A stretch of 64,000 nt of DNA from Rhizobium sp. WYCCWR10014 (GCF_001657485.1 NZ_LXFU01000051.1:297543-361542), one strand, 5' to 3'. Shown: positions 51,414 to 60,704, counted from the stretch's first letter. Notes: generated by a model not told the origin, from the letters alone. Program-made: numbers and translations.

Positions 51414-51438
51414 GGAACCATCCGCTCCCTGCCGCGTT
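51414..51438 (+). promoter_or_regulatory. EcfG-type general stress promoter for the hybrid kinase
   Basis: GGAAC (51414-51418), 16-bp spacer, CGTT (51435-51438), followed 29 bp later by the kinase ATG. Exact consensus match. Confidence 0.75.
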
Positions 51439-51466
51439 ATAATGCGCTGGTGACTCCGAGGGGCCT

Positions 51467-53395
51467 ATGGAAGTGCTGAATCGACATGACACGTCTCTTG
51501 ACGAAGAAGGACGCTTTCGCCTTCTGGTCGATGCCATCACCGACTACGCCATCTATATGCTGAGCCCCGACGGCATCATCACCAGCTGGAATAGCGGCGC
51601 TCAGCGCTTCAAAGGTTACAAGCCTTCCGAAATTCTCGGCGAGCATTTTTCCCGTTTCTATCTGGAAGAGGACCGCGCCGCGGGACTACCGGCGCGCGCG
51701 CTGGCCACGGCGGCCGACCACGGCCGCTTCGAGGGAGAAGGGTGGCGCCAGCGCAAGGATGGCAGCCGCTTCTGGGCCCATGTTATCATCGATCCGATCC
51801 GTCATCCGTCCGGCGAGCTCATCGGCTATGCCAAGATCACCCGCGACCTGACCGAACGCAGGGCAGCTGAACAGGCGATCCGCCAGAGCGAGGAACAGTT
51901 CCGCCGGCTGGTCCAGGGCGTCTCGGACTATGCGATCTACATGCTCGATCCCGGCGGCAATGTCAGCAGCTGGAATTTCGGCGCCGAGCGCATCAAGGGC
52001 TATCGGCCGCAAGAAATTATCGGCCGGCATTTCTCGACCTTCTACACCCCGGAGGACCGTGAAGCCGGCGTGCCGGAAAAAGCGCTGGGCATTGCCCGCG
52101 CCGAGGGCCGGTTCGAGCGCGAAGGCTGGCGCGTCCGCAAGGACGGCAGCCGTTTTTGGGCCAGCGTCGTCATCGACGCCATCCGGGACGACGAAGGCGA
52201 TGTGCTCGGTTTCGCGAAGATCACCCGCGATATCACCGAGAAGATGGAGACCCAGCGGGCATTGGAGCAGGCGCGCGAAGAGCTCTTTCAGTCGCAGAAA
52301 ATGGAGGCGATCGGTCAATTGACCGGTGGTATCGCCCATGATTTCAACAATCTGCTGATGGCTGTCCTCGGCAGTCTCGAAATCCTGAAGAAACGCATGC
52401 CGCAGGATCTCTCGCTGACATCGCTGGTCGACAATGCCATGCAGGGTGCCCAGCGGGGTGCTGCGCTGACGCAGCGCATGCTGGCCTTTTCCCGCCGGCA
52501 GGAACTGCAGTTGGAGCCGATCGACGTCTCGGGCCTGATCCGCGGCATGATGGATATGCTCAGCCGTTCGCTCGGCCCCCTTACCGTGATCGAGACCTCT
52601 TTCCCTGTCAGGCTGCCGACGATCCTCACCGATCCGAACCAGCTGGAGATGGCGATCCTGAATCTCGTCGTCAACGCCCGCGACGCCATGCCGTCTGGCG
52701 GCCGGATCGTGCTTCGGGCTTCCGAAGAGTCGCTGCCATCAGGCAAGAGCCAGCTGCCGCCTGGCCGCTATGTCCGCATCGCGGTGATCGACGAAGGCGA
52801 GGGCATGGATGCAAAGACGCTGGAGCAGGCCATCACGCCGTTCTTCACCACCAAGGGCGTCGGCAAGGGCACGGGCCTCGGCCTTTCTATGGTGCAGGGC
52901 CTTGCGTCCCAGTCCGGCGGCCGCCTCATGATGAAGAGCAGCCCGGGCGAAGGCACGACGGCCGAATTATGGTTCCCGGTCGCAATTGTCGAGCCGGTGA
53001 CCGAGGCGGCCGCCGATCGGCCGCAGCAGGAGGAAAATGCGCCGCGCCGGCTGCGCATCGTCGCCGTCGATGACGATGGACTGGTCCTGATGAATACGGC
53101 GCTGATGCTGGAGGATCTAGGCCATACCGTGTTCGAGGCGATGGCGGGCTCCGAGGCGCTCGACATCCTGCGCAAACAGGAGGTCGACCTGGTGATTTGC
53201 GACCATGCCATGCCGCGCATGACGGGTGCGCAGCTCGCACAGGCGATCCGCAACGAATGGCCTGATATGCCGATCATCCTCGCAACCGGTTACGCCGAAA
53301 TCCCCGAAGGGGCCGGCATCGTCGACCTGCCCCGCCTCGGCAAACCCTTCTCGCAGGCGCAGCTCGCCGAGGCGATCGGCCGGATCGCCTCATAA
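51467..53395 (+). CDS. PAS-PAS hybrid sensor histidine kinase
   Basis: A soluble 642-residue kinase with no membrane span. Two PAS domains are near-duplicates: DYAIYMLSPDG/ YKPSEILGEHFSRFY (residues ~20-140) and DYAIYMLDPGG/ YRPQEIIGRHFSTFY (~147-265). Then a dimerisation helix with GIAHDFNNLL (phosphorylated H291), N-box NLVVNARDAM, G-boxes DEGEGM and GTGLGLSMV, and a C-terminal receiver domain with D579 (ICDHAMP) and K at the KPF motif. It probably signals through its own receiver and onward to a single-domain regulator. Its 3' end overlaps the convergent surf1 by 6 bp. A general-stress promoter lies just upstream. Confidence 0.92.
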   Translation: MEVLNRHDTSLDEEGRFRLLVDAITDYAIYMLSPDGIITSWNSGAQRFKGYKPSEILGEHFSRFYLEEDRAAGLPARALATAADHGRFEGEGWRQRKDGSRFWAHVIIDPIRHPSGELIGYAKITRDLTERRAAEQAIRQSEEQFRRLVQGVSDYAIYMLDPGGNVSSWNFGAERIKGYRPQEIIGRHFSTFYTPEDREAGVPEKALGIARAEGRFEREGWRVRKDGSRFWASVVIDAIRDDEGDVLGFAKITRDITEKMETQRALEQAREELFQSQKMEAIGQLTGGIAHDFNNLLMAVLGSLEILKKRMPQDLSLTSLVDNAMQGAQRGAALTQRMLAFSRRQELQLEPIDVSGLIRGMMDMLSRSLGPLTVIETSFPVRLPTILTDPNQLEMAILNLVVNARDAMPSGGRIVLRASEESLPSGKSQLPPGRYVRIAVIDEGEGMDAKTLEQAITPFFTTKGVGKGTGLGLSMVQGLASQSGGRLMMKSSPGEGTTAELWFPVAIVEPVTEAAADRPQQEENAPRRLRIVAVDDDGLVLMNTALMLEDLGHTVFEAMAGSEALDILRKQEVDLVICDHAMPRMTGAQLAQAIRNEWPDMPIILATGYAEIPEGAGIVDLPRLGKPFSQAQLAEAIGRIAS

Positions 53396-54172
53396 GCGGC
53401 GACGGCTACCCCTCTCACCGCGAAGAATGAACACCAGCAATGCCAGCACCATCGCCGCCAGCCCGTACCAGGTGATCGCGTAGATGAGATGGTTGTTGGG
53501 GAAGGCGATGACGGTCAGGCCGCCGACAGGCAGGCCGCCCGGATTGGGGGTGGCATCGGCGTCGATGAAATAGGGTGCGACCGCACCGACGCCGCGCTTT
53601 TCAGCGATCGCTGCGACATCGCGCGAATACCATCGGTCGGCTACGACGTCATTCGATTGCAGCAGCGATCCCTTCGGCTCCGTCATCCGCATCAACCCGG
53701 TAATCTCGACCGGGCCTGACAGCTCGCCCTCGCGGCGCGAGGCCGGGTCGCGCCTGTCGGTCGGCACGAAGCCGCGATTGACGAGGATTGATGTGCCGTC
53801 GGCAAGCGCCAGCGGCGTCATCACCCAATATCCCGGACCGAGCGCGGTCGAGGCATAGACCAGCGTTTCCTTGTCGTTGGCCAGCGTCCCGGCTGCCGTC
53901 ACCCGCCGATATTCGTCATCAGTGGCGTTGACCTTGCTCCAGCCGGCCTGTGCGGGGGCCGGCACGGGTGCTGCATGCACACGCTGATCGACGCGGGCAA
54001 TGAGGTCGCGTTTCCAGGCAAGGCGCTCAACCTGCCAGGTGCCGAGCGCGGCGAGTGCCGCGGCAAGCAGCACCAGACAGACGGCGAAGATGGCACGTTT
54101 TGCCCGCCGTCTATCCGATTTTTCCGAGGGAGCCTGCGGGTGACGCTGCCGCCGACCCTTGGTGACCGTCAC
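53390..54172 (-). CDS. surf1: SURF1 family cytochrome oxidase assembly protein
   Basis: A 260-residue inner-membrane protein with two spans (residues ~28-46 and ~230-250) flanking a periplasmic domain with GTWQVERLAWKRDLIARVDQRVH, YASTALGPGYWVMTPL, LVNRGFVP and NNHLIYAITWYGLA, all SURF1 hallmarks. It assists heme-copper oxidase maturation. The GTG start at 54172 overlaps the cyoD stop (GTGA), making it the fifth gene of cyoABCD-surf1. Confidence 0.9.
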   Translation of the reverse strand: MTVTKGRRQRHPQAPSEKSDRRRAKRAIFAVCLVLLAAALAALGTWQVERLAWKRDLIARVDQRVHAAPVPAPAQAGWSKVNATDDEYRRVTAAGTLANDKETLVYASTALGPGYWVMTPLALADGTSILVNRGFVPTDRRDPASRREGELSGPVEITGLMRMTEPKGSLLQSNDVVADRWYSRDVAAIAEKRGVGAVAPYFIDADATPNPGGLPVGGLTVIAFPNNHLIYAITWYGLAAMVLALLVFILRGERGSRRRL

Positions 54173-54570
54173 GGCATGTTCTTCATCATCTCGGGGCTCA
54201 TCGGCATCATGTTGGTATTGAGATGATGCATGACCCAGAGCGAGCCGGAGAGAGCGATGGCGACGATGATGAGGGTGAAGATCAGCGCCATGATCGTCCA
54301 GCCGCCCTCGCTCCTTGTATTCATGTGCAGGAAGAAGACCATGTGGACGACGATCTGGATCGCGCCGAGGCCCATCACCAGCACCGCCGTAACGGCCGGG
54401 CTTTCAAACACGCCTGCCATGACCAGCCAGAAGGGAATGGCGGTCAGGATGACGGAAAGCACGAAGCCCGTCATATAGCTGCGGAACGTGCCGTGGCCGG
54501 CCTGATGGCCGTGGCTGTGGCCGTGATGAGCCTCGTGGGCGTCCTCATGTGCAGGTGCTTGCGAACTCAT
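54169..54570 (-). CDS. cyoD: cytochrome o ubiquinol oxidase subunit IV
   Basis: A 133-residue small subunit with a His-rich start (HEDAHEAHHGHSHGHQAGH) and three membrane spans, ending in MHHLNTNMMPMSPEMM. CyoD stabilises the oxidase. Its ATG overlaps the cyoC stop (ATGA at 54567-54570). The frame stays open upstream, but that extension is the shadow of cyoC. Confidence 0.92.
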   Translation of the reverse strand: MSSQAPAHEDAHEAHHGHSHGHQAGHGTFRSYMTGFVLSVILTAIPFWLVMAGVFESPAVTAVLVMGLGAIQIVVHMVFFLHMNTRSEGGWTIMALIFTLIIVAIALSGSLWVMHHLNTNMMPMSPEMMKNMP

Positions 54571-55193
54571 CCGAGAACTCCCAACAGGTAGACGAAGGAA
54601 AAGACGCCGATCCAGACGACATCGAGGAAGTGCCAGAACATCGAAAGGCACATCAGGCGGCGGCGGTTGGCCTCGATCAGCCCATGCGTCGACACCTGCA
54701 CCATCAGCGTGACCAGCCAGATGATGCCGAAGGTGACGTGCAGTCCGTGCGTGCCGACCAGGGTGAAGAAGGAGGAGAGGAATGCGCTGCGCGTCGGCCC
54801 GGCGCCTTCATGGATCAGGTGGATGAACTCGTAGAGTTCGAGCCCGATGAAGGCTGCGCCGAACAGGCCGGTCACACCAAGCCAGAACAGCGTTTCGGCC
54901 TTTGCGTTCCGCTCCATCTGCAGCATCGCGAAGCCGTAGGTGATCGAGGAGAAGAGCAGCATCGAGGTGTTGAGGGCAACGATCGGCAGATCGAAGAGAT
55001 CGGCCGGCGACGGACCGGCGGCATAATTGCGGCCGAGGACGGCATGCGTTGCAAACAGCACCGCGAAGATCAGGCAGTCGCTCATCAGGTAGAGCCAGAA
55101 GCCGAGATTGGTGCTGTTTTCCGGATGATGGTCTTCCGTCAGGTAGAATTCCGGCTTTTCGGCCGTGTCGATGGTCTGATCGCTCATGGTCAT
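54567..55193 (-). CDS. cyoC: cytochrome o ubiquinol oxidase subunit III
   Basis: A 208-residue subunit with five spans. LGFWLYLMSDCLIFAVLFATHAVL, FLSSFFTLVGTHGLHVTFGIIWL and LSMFWHFLDVVWIGVFSFVYL match subunit III of heme-copper quinol oxidases. ATG 55193 touches the cyoB stop; ATG 55187 (MSDQ) is an alternative. Confidence 0.94.
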   Translation of the reverse strand: MTMSDQTIDTAEKPEFYLTEDHHPENSTNLGFWLYLMSDCLIFAVLFATHAVLGRNYAAGPSPADLFDLPIVALNTSMLLFSSITYGFAMLQMERNAKAETLFWLGVTGLFGAAFIGLELYEFIHLIHEGAGPTRSAFLSSFFTLVGTHGLHVTFGIIWLVTLMVQVSTHGLIEANRRRLMCLSMFWHFLDVVWIGVFSFVYLLGVLG

Positions 55194-57196
55194 CACACCT
55201 GCTCGGCAAGCAGCGCGGTGCGCTTGCCTTCCGTTTCGGTTACCTCTTCGGCGGGGATGTAGAAGTCGCGTCTGTAATTGAAAGTATGGCCGATCGCGAC
55301 GACGAGCATGGCGACGAAGGAGACGACGACCAGCCACCACATGTACCAGATCAGGCCGAAGGCAAGCGCGACGCTGATGCCCGACAGGATCGCGCCGGTG
55401 CCGGTATTCTTCGGCATGTGGATCGGCCGGAAGCCTTCCAGCGGACGCGCATAACCGCGGTTCTTCATGTCGTACCAGCTGTCATGATCGTGCACGACAG
55501 GCGTCAAGGCGAAGTTGTATTCCGGCGGCGGCGAGGAGGTCGACCATTCCAGCGTACGGCCATCCCAGGGATCGCCGCTGTCGTCGCGCAATTCCTCGCG
55601 CCTCATGAAGCTGACGACGATCTGGATCAGGAAGGCGGCAATGCCAAGCGCGATCAGACCGACGCCGAAGGCGGCGATGATGAACCAGATCTGTATCGAC
55701 GGGTCCTCGAACTGGCTCATGCGGCGGGTGACGCCCATCAGGCCGAGGACATAGAGCGGCATGAAGGCGAACCAGAAGCCGATCTGCCAGAACCAGAAGC
55801 TCATCTTGCCCCAGAAGGGATCGAGCTTGAAGCCGAAGGCCTTGGGGAACCAGTAGTTGACGCCGGCAAACATGCCGAAAAGAACGCCGCCGATGATGAC
55901 GTTGTGGAAGTGGGCGATGAGGAACAGCGAATTGTGCAGCACGAAGTCGGCAGGCGGCACGGCAAGCATGACGCCGGTCATGCCGCCGATGACGAAGGTC
56001 ACCATGAAGCCGACCGTCCACAGCATCGGCACCTCATAGCGGATGCGGCCGCGATACATGGTGAAGAGCCAGTTGAACATCTTCGCCCCCGTCGGGATCG
56101 AGATGATCATCGTGGTGATGCCGAAGAAGGAGTTGACGCTGGCGCCCGAGCCCATGGTGAAGAAGTGGTGCAGCCAGACGATGTAGGAGAGAATCATGAT
56201 CACGCAGGTCGCGTAGACCATCGAGGCGTAGCCGAACAGGCGTTTGCCGGAGAAGGTGGCGACGACTTCCGAGAAGATGCCGAAGGCCGGCAGTACGAGG
56301 ATGTAGACCTCCGGATGACCCCAGATCCAGATGAGGTTGATGTACATCATCGGATTGCCGCCGAGGTCGTTGGTAAAGAAGTTCGTGCCGGCATAACGGT
56401 CGAGCGACAGCAGGGCGAGCGTTGCCGTCAGGATCGGGAAGGAGGCGACGATCAACACGTTGGTGCAAAGCGCCGTCCAGGTGAAGACCGGCATCTTCAT
56501 GAAGGTCATGCCCGGCGCACGCATCTTGACGATGGTGGCGATCAGGTTGATGCCCGAAAGCGTCGTTCCCACACCGGCCACCTGCAGGCCCCAGATATAG
56601 TAATCGACACCGACGCCCGGACTGTAGGCAGCGCCAGACAGCGGCGGGTAGGCGAGCCAGCCGGTCTGGGCAAATTCGCCGATGAACAGCGACAGCATGA
56701 TGATGATCGCGCCGGCGGTGGTCATCCAGAAGGAGAAGTTGTTGAGGAAGGGGAAGGAGACGTCGCGCGCGCCGATCTGCAGCGGCACCACGAAGTTCAT
56801 CAGACCGGTGACGAAGGGCATCGCCACGAAGAAGATCATGATGACGCCGTGGGCGGTGAAGACCTGGTCGTAATGGTGCGGCGGCAGATAGCCTTCCGAA
56901 CCGTTGAAGGCGATCGCCTGCTGGATGCGCATCAGGATCGCGTCGGAGAAGCCGCGCAGCAGCATGATGACGGCCAGGATCACATACATGATGCCGATCT
57001 TCTTGTGATCGACGCTGCAGATCCAGTCGCGCCAGAGCGGACCCCAGAACTTGAAATAGGTGATGATGCCGAGCACCGCGAGGGCGCCGATGACGACGCC
57101 GATGAAGGTCACCACCAGGATCGGCTCGTGGTAGGGGATGGCATCGAGGGTCAACCGGCCGAAGACGAACTTCAGGAGGTCAGGATTGGAAAACAT
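55193..57196 (-). CDS. cyoB: cytochrome o ubiquinol oxidase subunit I
   Basis: The 667-residue catalytic subunit with about 15 spans. Metal-ligand motifs are present: HGVIMIFFVAMPF (low-spin heme His), WGHPEVYILVLPAFG (CuB and the Tyr-linked His) and WLHHFFTMG, then AHFHNVIIGG and FWFWQIG. It reduces O2 to water with ubiquinol and pumps protons. Downstream genes cyoC, cyoD and surf1 overlap in steps, so all are one operon. Confidence 0.96.
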   Translation of the reverse strand: MFSNPDLLKFVFGRLTLDAIPYHEPILVVTFIGVVIGALAVLGIITYFKFWGPLWRDWICSVDHKKIGIMYVILAVIMLLRGFSDAILMRIQQAIAFNGSEGYLPPHHYDQVFTAHGVIMIFFVAMPFVTGLMNFVVPLQIGARDVSFPFLNNFSFWMTTAGAIIIMLSLFIGEFAQTGWLAYPPLSGAAYSPGVGVDYYIWGLQVAGVGTTLSGINLIATIVKMRAPGMTFMKMPVFTWTALCTNVLIVASFPILTATLALLSLDRYAGTNFFTNDLGGNPMMYINLIWIWGHPEVYILVLPAFGIFSEVVATFSGKRLFGYASMVYATCVIMILSYIVWLHHFFTMGSGASVNSFFGITTMIISIPTGAKMFNWLFTMYRGRIRYEVPMLWTVGFMVTFVIGGMTGVMLAVPPADFVLHNSLFLIAHFHNVIIGGVLFGMFAGVNYWFPKAFGFKLDPFWGKMSFWFWQIGFWFAFMPLYVLGLMGVTRRMSQFEDPSIQIWFIIAAFGVGLIALGIAAFLIQIVVSFMRREELRDDSGDPWDGRTLEWSTSSPPPEYNFALTPVVHDHDSWYDMKNRGYARPLEGFRPIHMPKNTGTGAILSGISVALAFGLIWYMWWLVVVSFVAMLVVAIGHTFNYRRDFYIPAEEVTETEGKRTALLAEQV

Positions 57197-57238
57197 GGAA
57201 CAACCCGTTCATTATGTCTTGCGACGCAAAGCGCCAGG

Positions 57239-58393
57239 TTAATTGTTGTTGTTGAGCTGCGCCGGCGCCGGATCGGCGCCATTGCTCATGCCGGGCATGG
57301 AATGACCCTCATGCTGCATGTCCATGCCGGGCATGTCGTGCTGCATGCTGTTGCCGTCGGTCCGCTCGGCAGGCTCGCTGCGTGCCGGAGCCCCGGTCGC
57401 CGGCACGGTGGCGGCGGGCGCCACGATGCCTTCGTCGGCATGACGGTCGTCATATCGCAGCTTTTCGCGGTTCTCGGCACTTTCCTTGCCGCCGCCGCCC
57501 ATCATGTCGATGTGCATCATCTCGTTCATGCACATCTTGCCAGGTGTGGCGCACATGTTGAGGATGGCATTGTAAAGGTCGGCATCGGCTCCGGCATAAT
57601 AACGCACCGGTTCCTTCTCGCTCGGCTTCTCGAGCTTCAGATAGGCGTCGCGGTTGAGCATCGTGCCCTGCTGCTTGACCTGCGCCACCCAGGCGTCAAA
57701 GCCCGCCTGGTCGAGGCCGTGGAACTTGAAGCGCATGTGCGAGAAGCCGCTTCCGCTGTAATTGGCGGAGAAGCCTTCATATTCGCCTTGCTTGTTGATG
57801 ACGGCATGCAGCTTCGTCTCCATGCCGGGCATCGCATAGATCTGGCCGGCAAGGGCAGGGATGTAGAAGGAGTTCATCACCGAGGAGGCGGTGATCTTGA
57901 AATTGATCGGCTTGTCGACCGGGGCAGCAAGTTCGTTGACGGTAGCGATGCCGAGTTCGGGATAGAAGAACAGCCACTTCCAGTCGAGCGCCACGACCTC
58001 GACGTTCAACGGCTTGGTATCGGCCGGAATGGCGCGCTCCGCATCGAGGCGGTCGAGCGGGCGGTAGGGATCGAGCTTATGGGTGGAAATCCAGGTGACG
58101 GCGCCGAGCGCGATGATGATCGCCAGCGGTGCCGCCCAGATCACGATTTCGAGACGGGTCGAATGGTGCCATTCCGGCGCGTAGGTGGCGGCCGTATTGG
58201 AGCGGCGGTAGCGCCAGGCGAAGAATAGCGTCAGGAAGATCACCGGTATGATGATCAACAGCATCAGCACCGTCGAGATGACGATGAGATCGCGCTGTTG
58301 CACGGCGATGTCGCCGGAGGGCGCCATGACCACCATGTTGCATCCTGCCAGGAAAAGCAGCGGCAAGACGGATAGAAGGCGGGAAAACTTCAT
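57239..58393 (-). CDS. cyoA: cytochrome o ubiquinol oxidase subunit II, with His/Met-rich tail
   Basis: A lipoprotein (lipobox LFLAGC, C18) with two membrane spans and a cupredoxin domain (VVALDWKWLFFYPELGIATVNE, SGSGFSHMRFKFHG) that lacks the CuA cysteines, as in quinol oxidases. The 384-residue length exceeds E. coli CyoA. The last ~45 residues are rich in His and Met (MQHDMPGMDMQHEGHSMPGM), a tail that looks copper-binding. ATG 58393 is used; the open frame extends upstream without support. It is the first gene of the operon; 42 bp separate it from cyoB. Confidence 0.93.
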   Translation of the reverse strand: MKFSRLLSVLPLLFLAGCNMVVMAPSGDIAVQQRDLIVISTVLMLLIIIPVIFLTLFFAWRYRRSNTAATYAPEWHHSTRLEIVIWAAPLAIIIALGAVTWISTHKLDPYRPLDRLDAERAIPADTKPLNVEVVALDWKWLFFYPELGIATVNELAAPVDKPINFKITASSVMNSFYIPALAGQIYAMPGMETKLHAVINKQGEYEGFSANYSGSGFSHMRFKFHGLDQAGFDAWVAQVKQQGTMLNRDAYLKLEKPSEKEPVRYYAGADADLYNAILNMCATPGKMCMNEMMHIDMMGGGGKESAENREKLRYDDRHADEGIVAPAATVPATGAPARSEPAERTDGNSMQHDMPGMDMQHEGHSMPGMSNGADPAPAQLNNNN

Positions 58394-58783
58394 GAGTTTT
58401 GGCACGTCTCTAAGCTCTTGTTGTTTCGTTTGTTCCGCGACTAACGCACTGGACCTGATAGCGACATGAGGTGTTTGGTCGCAGTGCAGCAATCATGCCG
58501 CACTGCGGCACAAATCATGTTGCACTACAGCTTTGAAATCCTGATGAAATCAAGAAGGATTTTTCGCGAGCGCATGTTCCAATCAATATATCCGTAAGAA
58601 CCGGCCATGCCAGCGTTCCCATGGGAAAATCGCTGCCCGGATCACGCTATTTTTCCTGCCCACGCCTCATTTTGAGCCGCCATGACGAACTATTTACGTC
58701 TTACGGACTTGATAAGCCTGCAGGTTTGATCAAGATCAGGCTGAGGCGCCTTGGCGAAAGCGCTTCAACGAGGGAGGCGTTTC
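58394..58783. promoter_or_regulatory. 390-bp divergent region upstream of cyoA, with repeated operator-like boxes
   Basis: No gene is seen. At 58481-58527 two direct repeats of about 20 bp share CAxAATCATG followed by GCACT; the first also lies in an inverted repeat, GCAGTGC-N12-GCACTGC (58481-58506). They sit about 90-135 bp upstream of the cyoA start, where a redox regulator controlling cyoABCD would bind. The remainder up to the MFS gene is plain. Confidence 0.5.
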
Positions 58784-60115
58784 ATGGCTACAACATCGAA
58801 TTACGGGCCGTCATCATCGTCGCTGGAACGCGACGCGCGGCGCATTCACGACGACAAGCCGGTTTCGCCGGGCAGCATCGCCATCGGCGTGGTGATCGGC
58901 CGCATGTCGGAATTCTTCGATTTCTTCGTCTACGGCCTCGCCTCGGTCCTGGTCTTTCCACAGCTGATTTTCCCCTTCGCGCCGGACAGGCTGACGGGAA
59001 CGCTCTATTCCTTCGCCATCTTCTCGCTGGCCTTCCTGGCCCGCCCCGTCGGCTCCGTCGTCTTCATGACGATCGACCGGCTGTATGGCCGTGGCACCAA
59101 GCTGACCATCGCGCTCTTCCTGCTCGGCGGCTCCACAGCATCGATCGCCTTCCTGCCGGGTTACGAGGAGATCGGCGTCTGGTCGATCGCGTTGCTTGCG
59201 CTCTTCCGTCTCGGCCAGGGCTTCGCGCTCGGCGGCGCCTGGGACGGCCTTGCCTCGCTGCTGGCGCTCAACGCACCGGCCAAGCACCGTGGCTGGTATG
59301 CGATGATCCCGCAGCTCGGCGCGCCGATCGGCTTTGCGCTGGCAAGCACGCTGTTTGGTTATTTCGTCGCCAATCTTTCCAGTGAGGATTTCCTCTCCTG
59401 GGGCTGGCGTTATCCCTTCTTCGTCGCCTTCGCGATCAACGTCGTGGCGCTGTTTGCGCGTTTGCGGCTGGTCATGACCAAGGAGTTCGGGACGCTGCTG
59501 GAGCAGCATGAGCTGGAAGCAGCACCGATCCTCGACGTGCTGCGGGTCCACGGCCGCGACATCCTGATCGGCGCCTTCGTGCCGCTCGCGAGTTTTGCCA
59601 TGTTCCACCTCGTCACCATCTTCCCGCTCGGGTGGATGAGCCTTTACGGCAACCAGCCGATCGGCGCCTTTATGGTGGTGCAGGTGATCGGCGCCGCGGT
59701 CGGCATCCTCACGATCATCGCGTCTGGCCTGATCGCTGACCGTATCGGCCGGCGCGCCCAGCTTGCCATCTGCGCCGTCATCATCGCCGTCTTCAGCTTT
59801 ATCGGGCCGAGCCTGATCGCATCCGGCAACAGCGGCCATGACGCTTTCGTTATCATCGGCTTCGGCGTGCTCGGTCTTTCCTTCGGCCAGGCGACCGGCT
59901 CGATCTCGTCCCGCTTCGGCCGCGGCTACCGCTATACGGGTGCCGCCTTCACCTCGGATCTGGCCTGGTTGATCGGCGCGGGTTTTGCGCCACTGGTGGC
60001 GCTCAGCCTATCCAGCCGCTTCGGCCTGACCTTCGTCGGCTATTACCTGCTTTCCGGCGCCATCTGCACGCTTGCAGCACTTGCCTTCAGCAGGGCGCTG
60101 GAACAGCGCGAATAG
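58784..60115 (+). CDS. MFS transporter, metabolite:H+ symporter-like
   Basis: A 443-residue, 12-span transporter. IGRMSEFFDFFVYGLASVLVFP and LARPVGSVVFMTIDRLYGRGTKLTIALFLL are typical of the MHS/sugar-porter-like branch that takes up organic acids. A long loop near residues 190-230 is followed by the second half. ATG 58784 follows GAGGGAGG. It is divergent from the cyo operon. Substrate unknown. A perfect hairpin follows at 60135. Confidence 0.85.
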   Translation: MATTSNYGPSSSSLERDARRIHDDKPVSPGSIAIGVVIGRMSEFFDFFVYGLASVLVFPQLIFPFAPDRLTGTLYSFAIFSLAFLARPVGSVVFMTIDRLYGRGTKLTIALFLLGGSTASIAFLPGYEEIGVWSIALLALFRLGQGFALGGAWDGLASLLALNAPAKHRGWYAMIPQLGAPIGFALASTLFGYFVANLSSEDFLSWGWRYPFFVAFAINVVALFARLRLVMTKEFGTLLEQHELEAAPILDVLRVHGRDILIGAFVPLASFAMFHLVTIFPLGWMSLYGNQPIGAFMVVQVIGAAVGILTIIASGLIADRIGRRAQLAICAVIIAVFSFIGPSLIASGNSGHDAFVIIGFGVLGLSFGQATGSISSRFGRGYRYTGAAFTSDLAWLIGAGFAPLVALSLSSRFGLTFVGYYLLSGAICTLAALAFSRALEQRE

Positions 60116-60134
60116 ACGCTGTCGAACAAAAGAT

Positions 60135-60154
60135 CTGCATGGGAAACCATGCAG
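60135..60154 (+). terminator. hairpin after the MFS gene
   Basis: CTGCATGG-GAAA-CCATGCAG, 8-bp perfect stem, 20 bp after the stop. The following bases (GCTTTCGG) contain only a weak T-stretch. Confidence 0.5.
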
Positions 60155-60245
60155 GCTTTCGGTTGTAACAGCGCAGGTCCAATTGTTGAACGCGTAGCAA
60201 TCCGGAATGAAATGCATATCTTGTCGGCCTGAGCGAGGATATGCC

Positions 60246-60704
60246 ATGACAGCAGGAACCATCGATCACGCGACGCTCTCGCGTCTGGTCGAGGCGGGCG
60301 CCCTACACGCAGTCCACGTCGTCGGCAAGACCGGTGGCTGGTCCGTCGTCATCCGCTACGGCAAGGTCGAGCGCCCGCTTGCGGCCCAACGCAGCAGGCA
60401 GGTGCGCGTCTTCAAGCGCATGGATGCCTTGGTTTCTTACCTCACGAACGTCGGCATCTCGCGGTTCGACGTCGATGCGGCCGGTTACGCTCCGGAGACG
60501 GCCCTGCGGCCGGATCGGGACGCCGCTCTGCGTCTTACCCATGAGGCGGCGGAATACGACAAGTGGTTCCGCGAACAGGTCGAGGAAGCGATCCGGGAAG
60601 CCGACGATCCCAATACCGTCTGGGTTCCTCACGAGGTCGTTGAGGAAGAGATGGCGCGCGAGCGTAGCGAGTTGCTTGGCTTGCTTAAGAATGAGGGCAA
60701 GTGA
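60246..60704 (+). CDS. putative type II antitoxin with an N-terminal extension
   Basis: A 152-residue protein. The C-terminal third (YDKWFREQVEEAIREADDPNTVWVPHEVVEEEM) is the usual short toxin-binding antitoxin segment; the N-terminal two thirds (VVGKTGGWSVVIRYGKVERPLAAQRSRQVRVFKR) resembles a beta-rich DNA-binding or auxiliary domain found on some alphaproteobacterial antitoxins. ATG 60246 has GAGGA upstream. Its stop overlaps the GTG of the toxin remnant (GTGA). The toxin frame is broken, so the pair may be inactive. Confidence 0.65.
   Translation: MTAGTIDHATLSRLVEAGALHAVHVVGKTGGWSVVIRYGKVERPLAAQRSRQVRVFKRMDALVSYLTNVGISRFDVDAAGYAPETALRPDRDAALRLTHEAAEYDKWFREQVEEAIREADDPNTVWVPHEVVEEEMARERSELLGLLKNEGK

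Noticed and set aside
55049..58228. A long open frame on the plus strand across cyoBCD
   Set aside because: It is antisense to clearly recognised cyo genes, has low-complexity His/Asp/Glu-rich content and no family features; long opposite-strand frames are common in GC-rich genomes.
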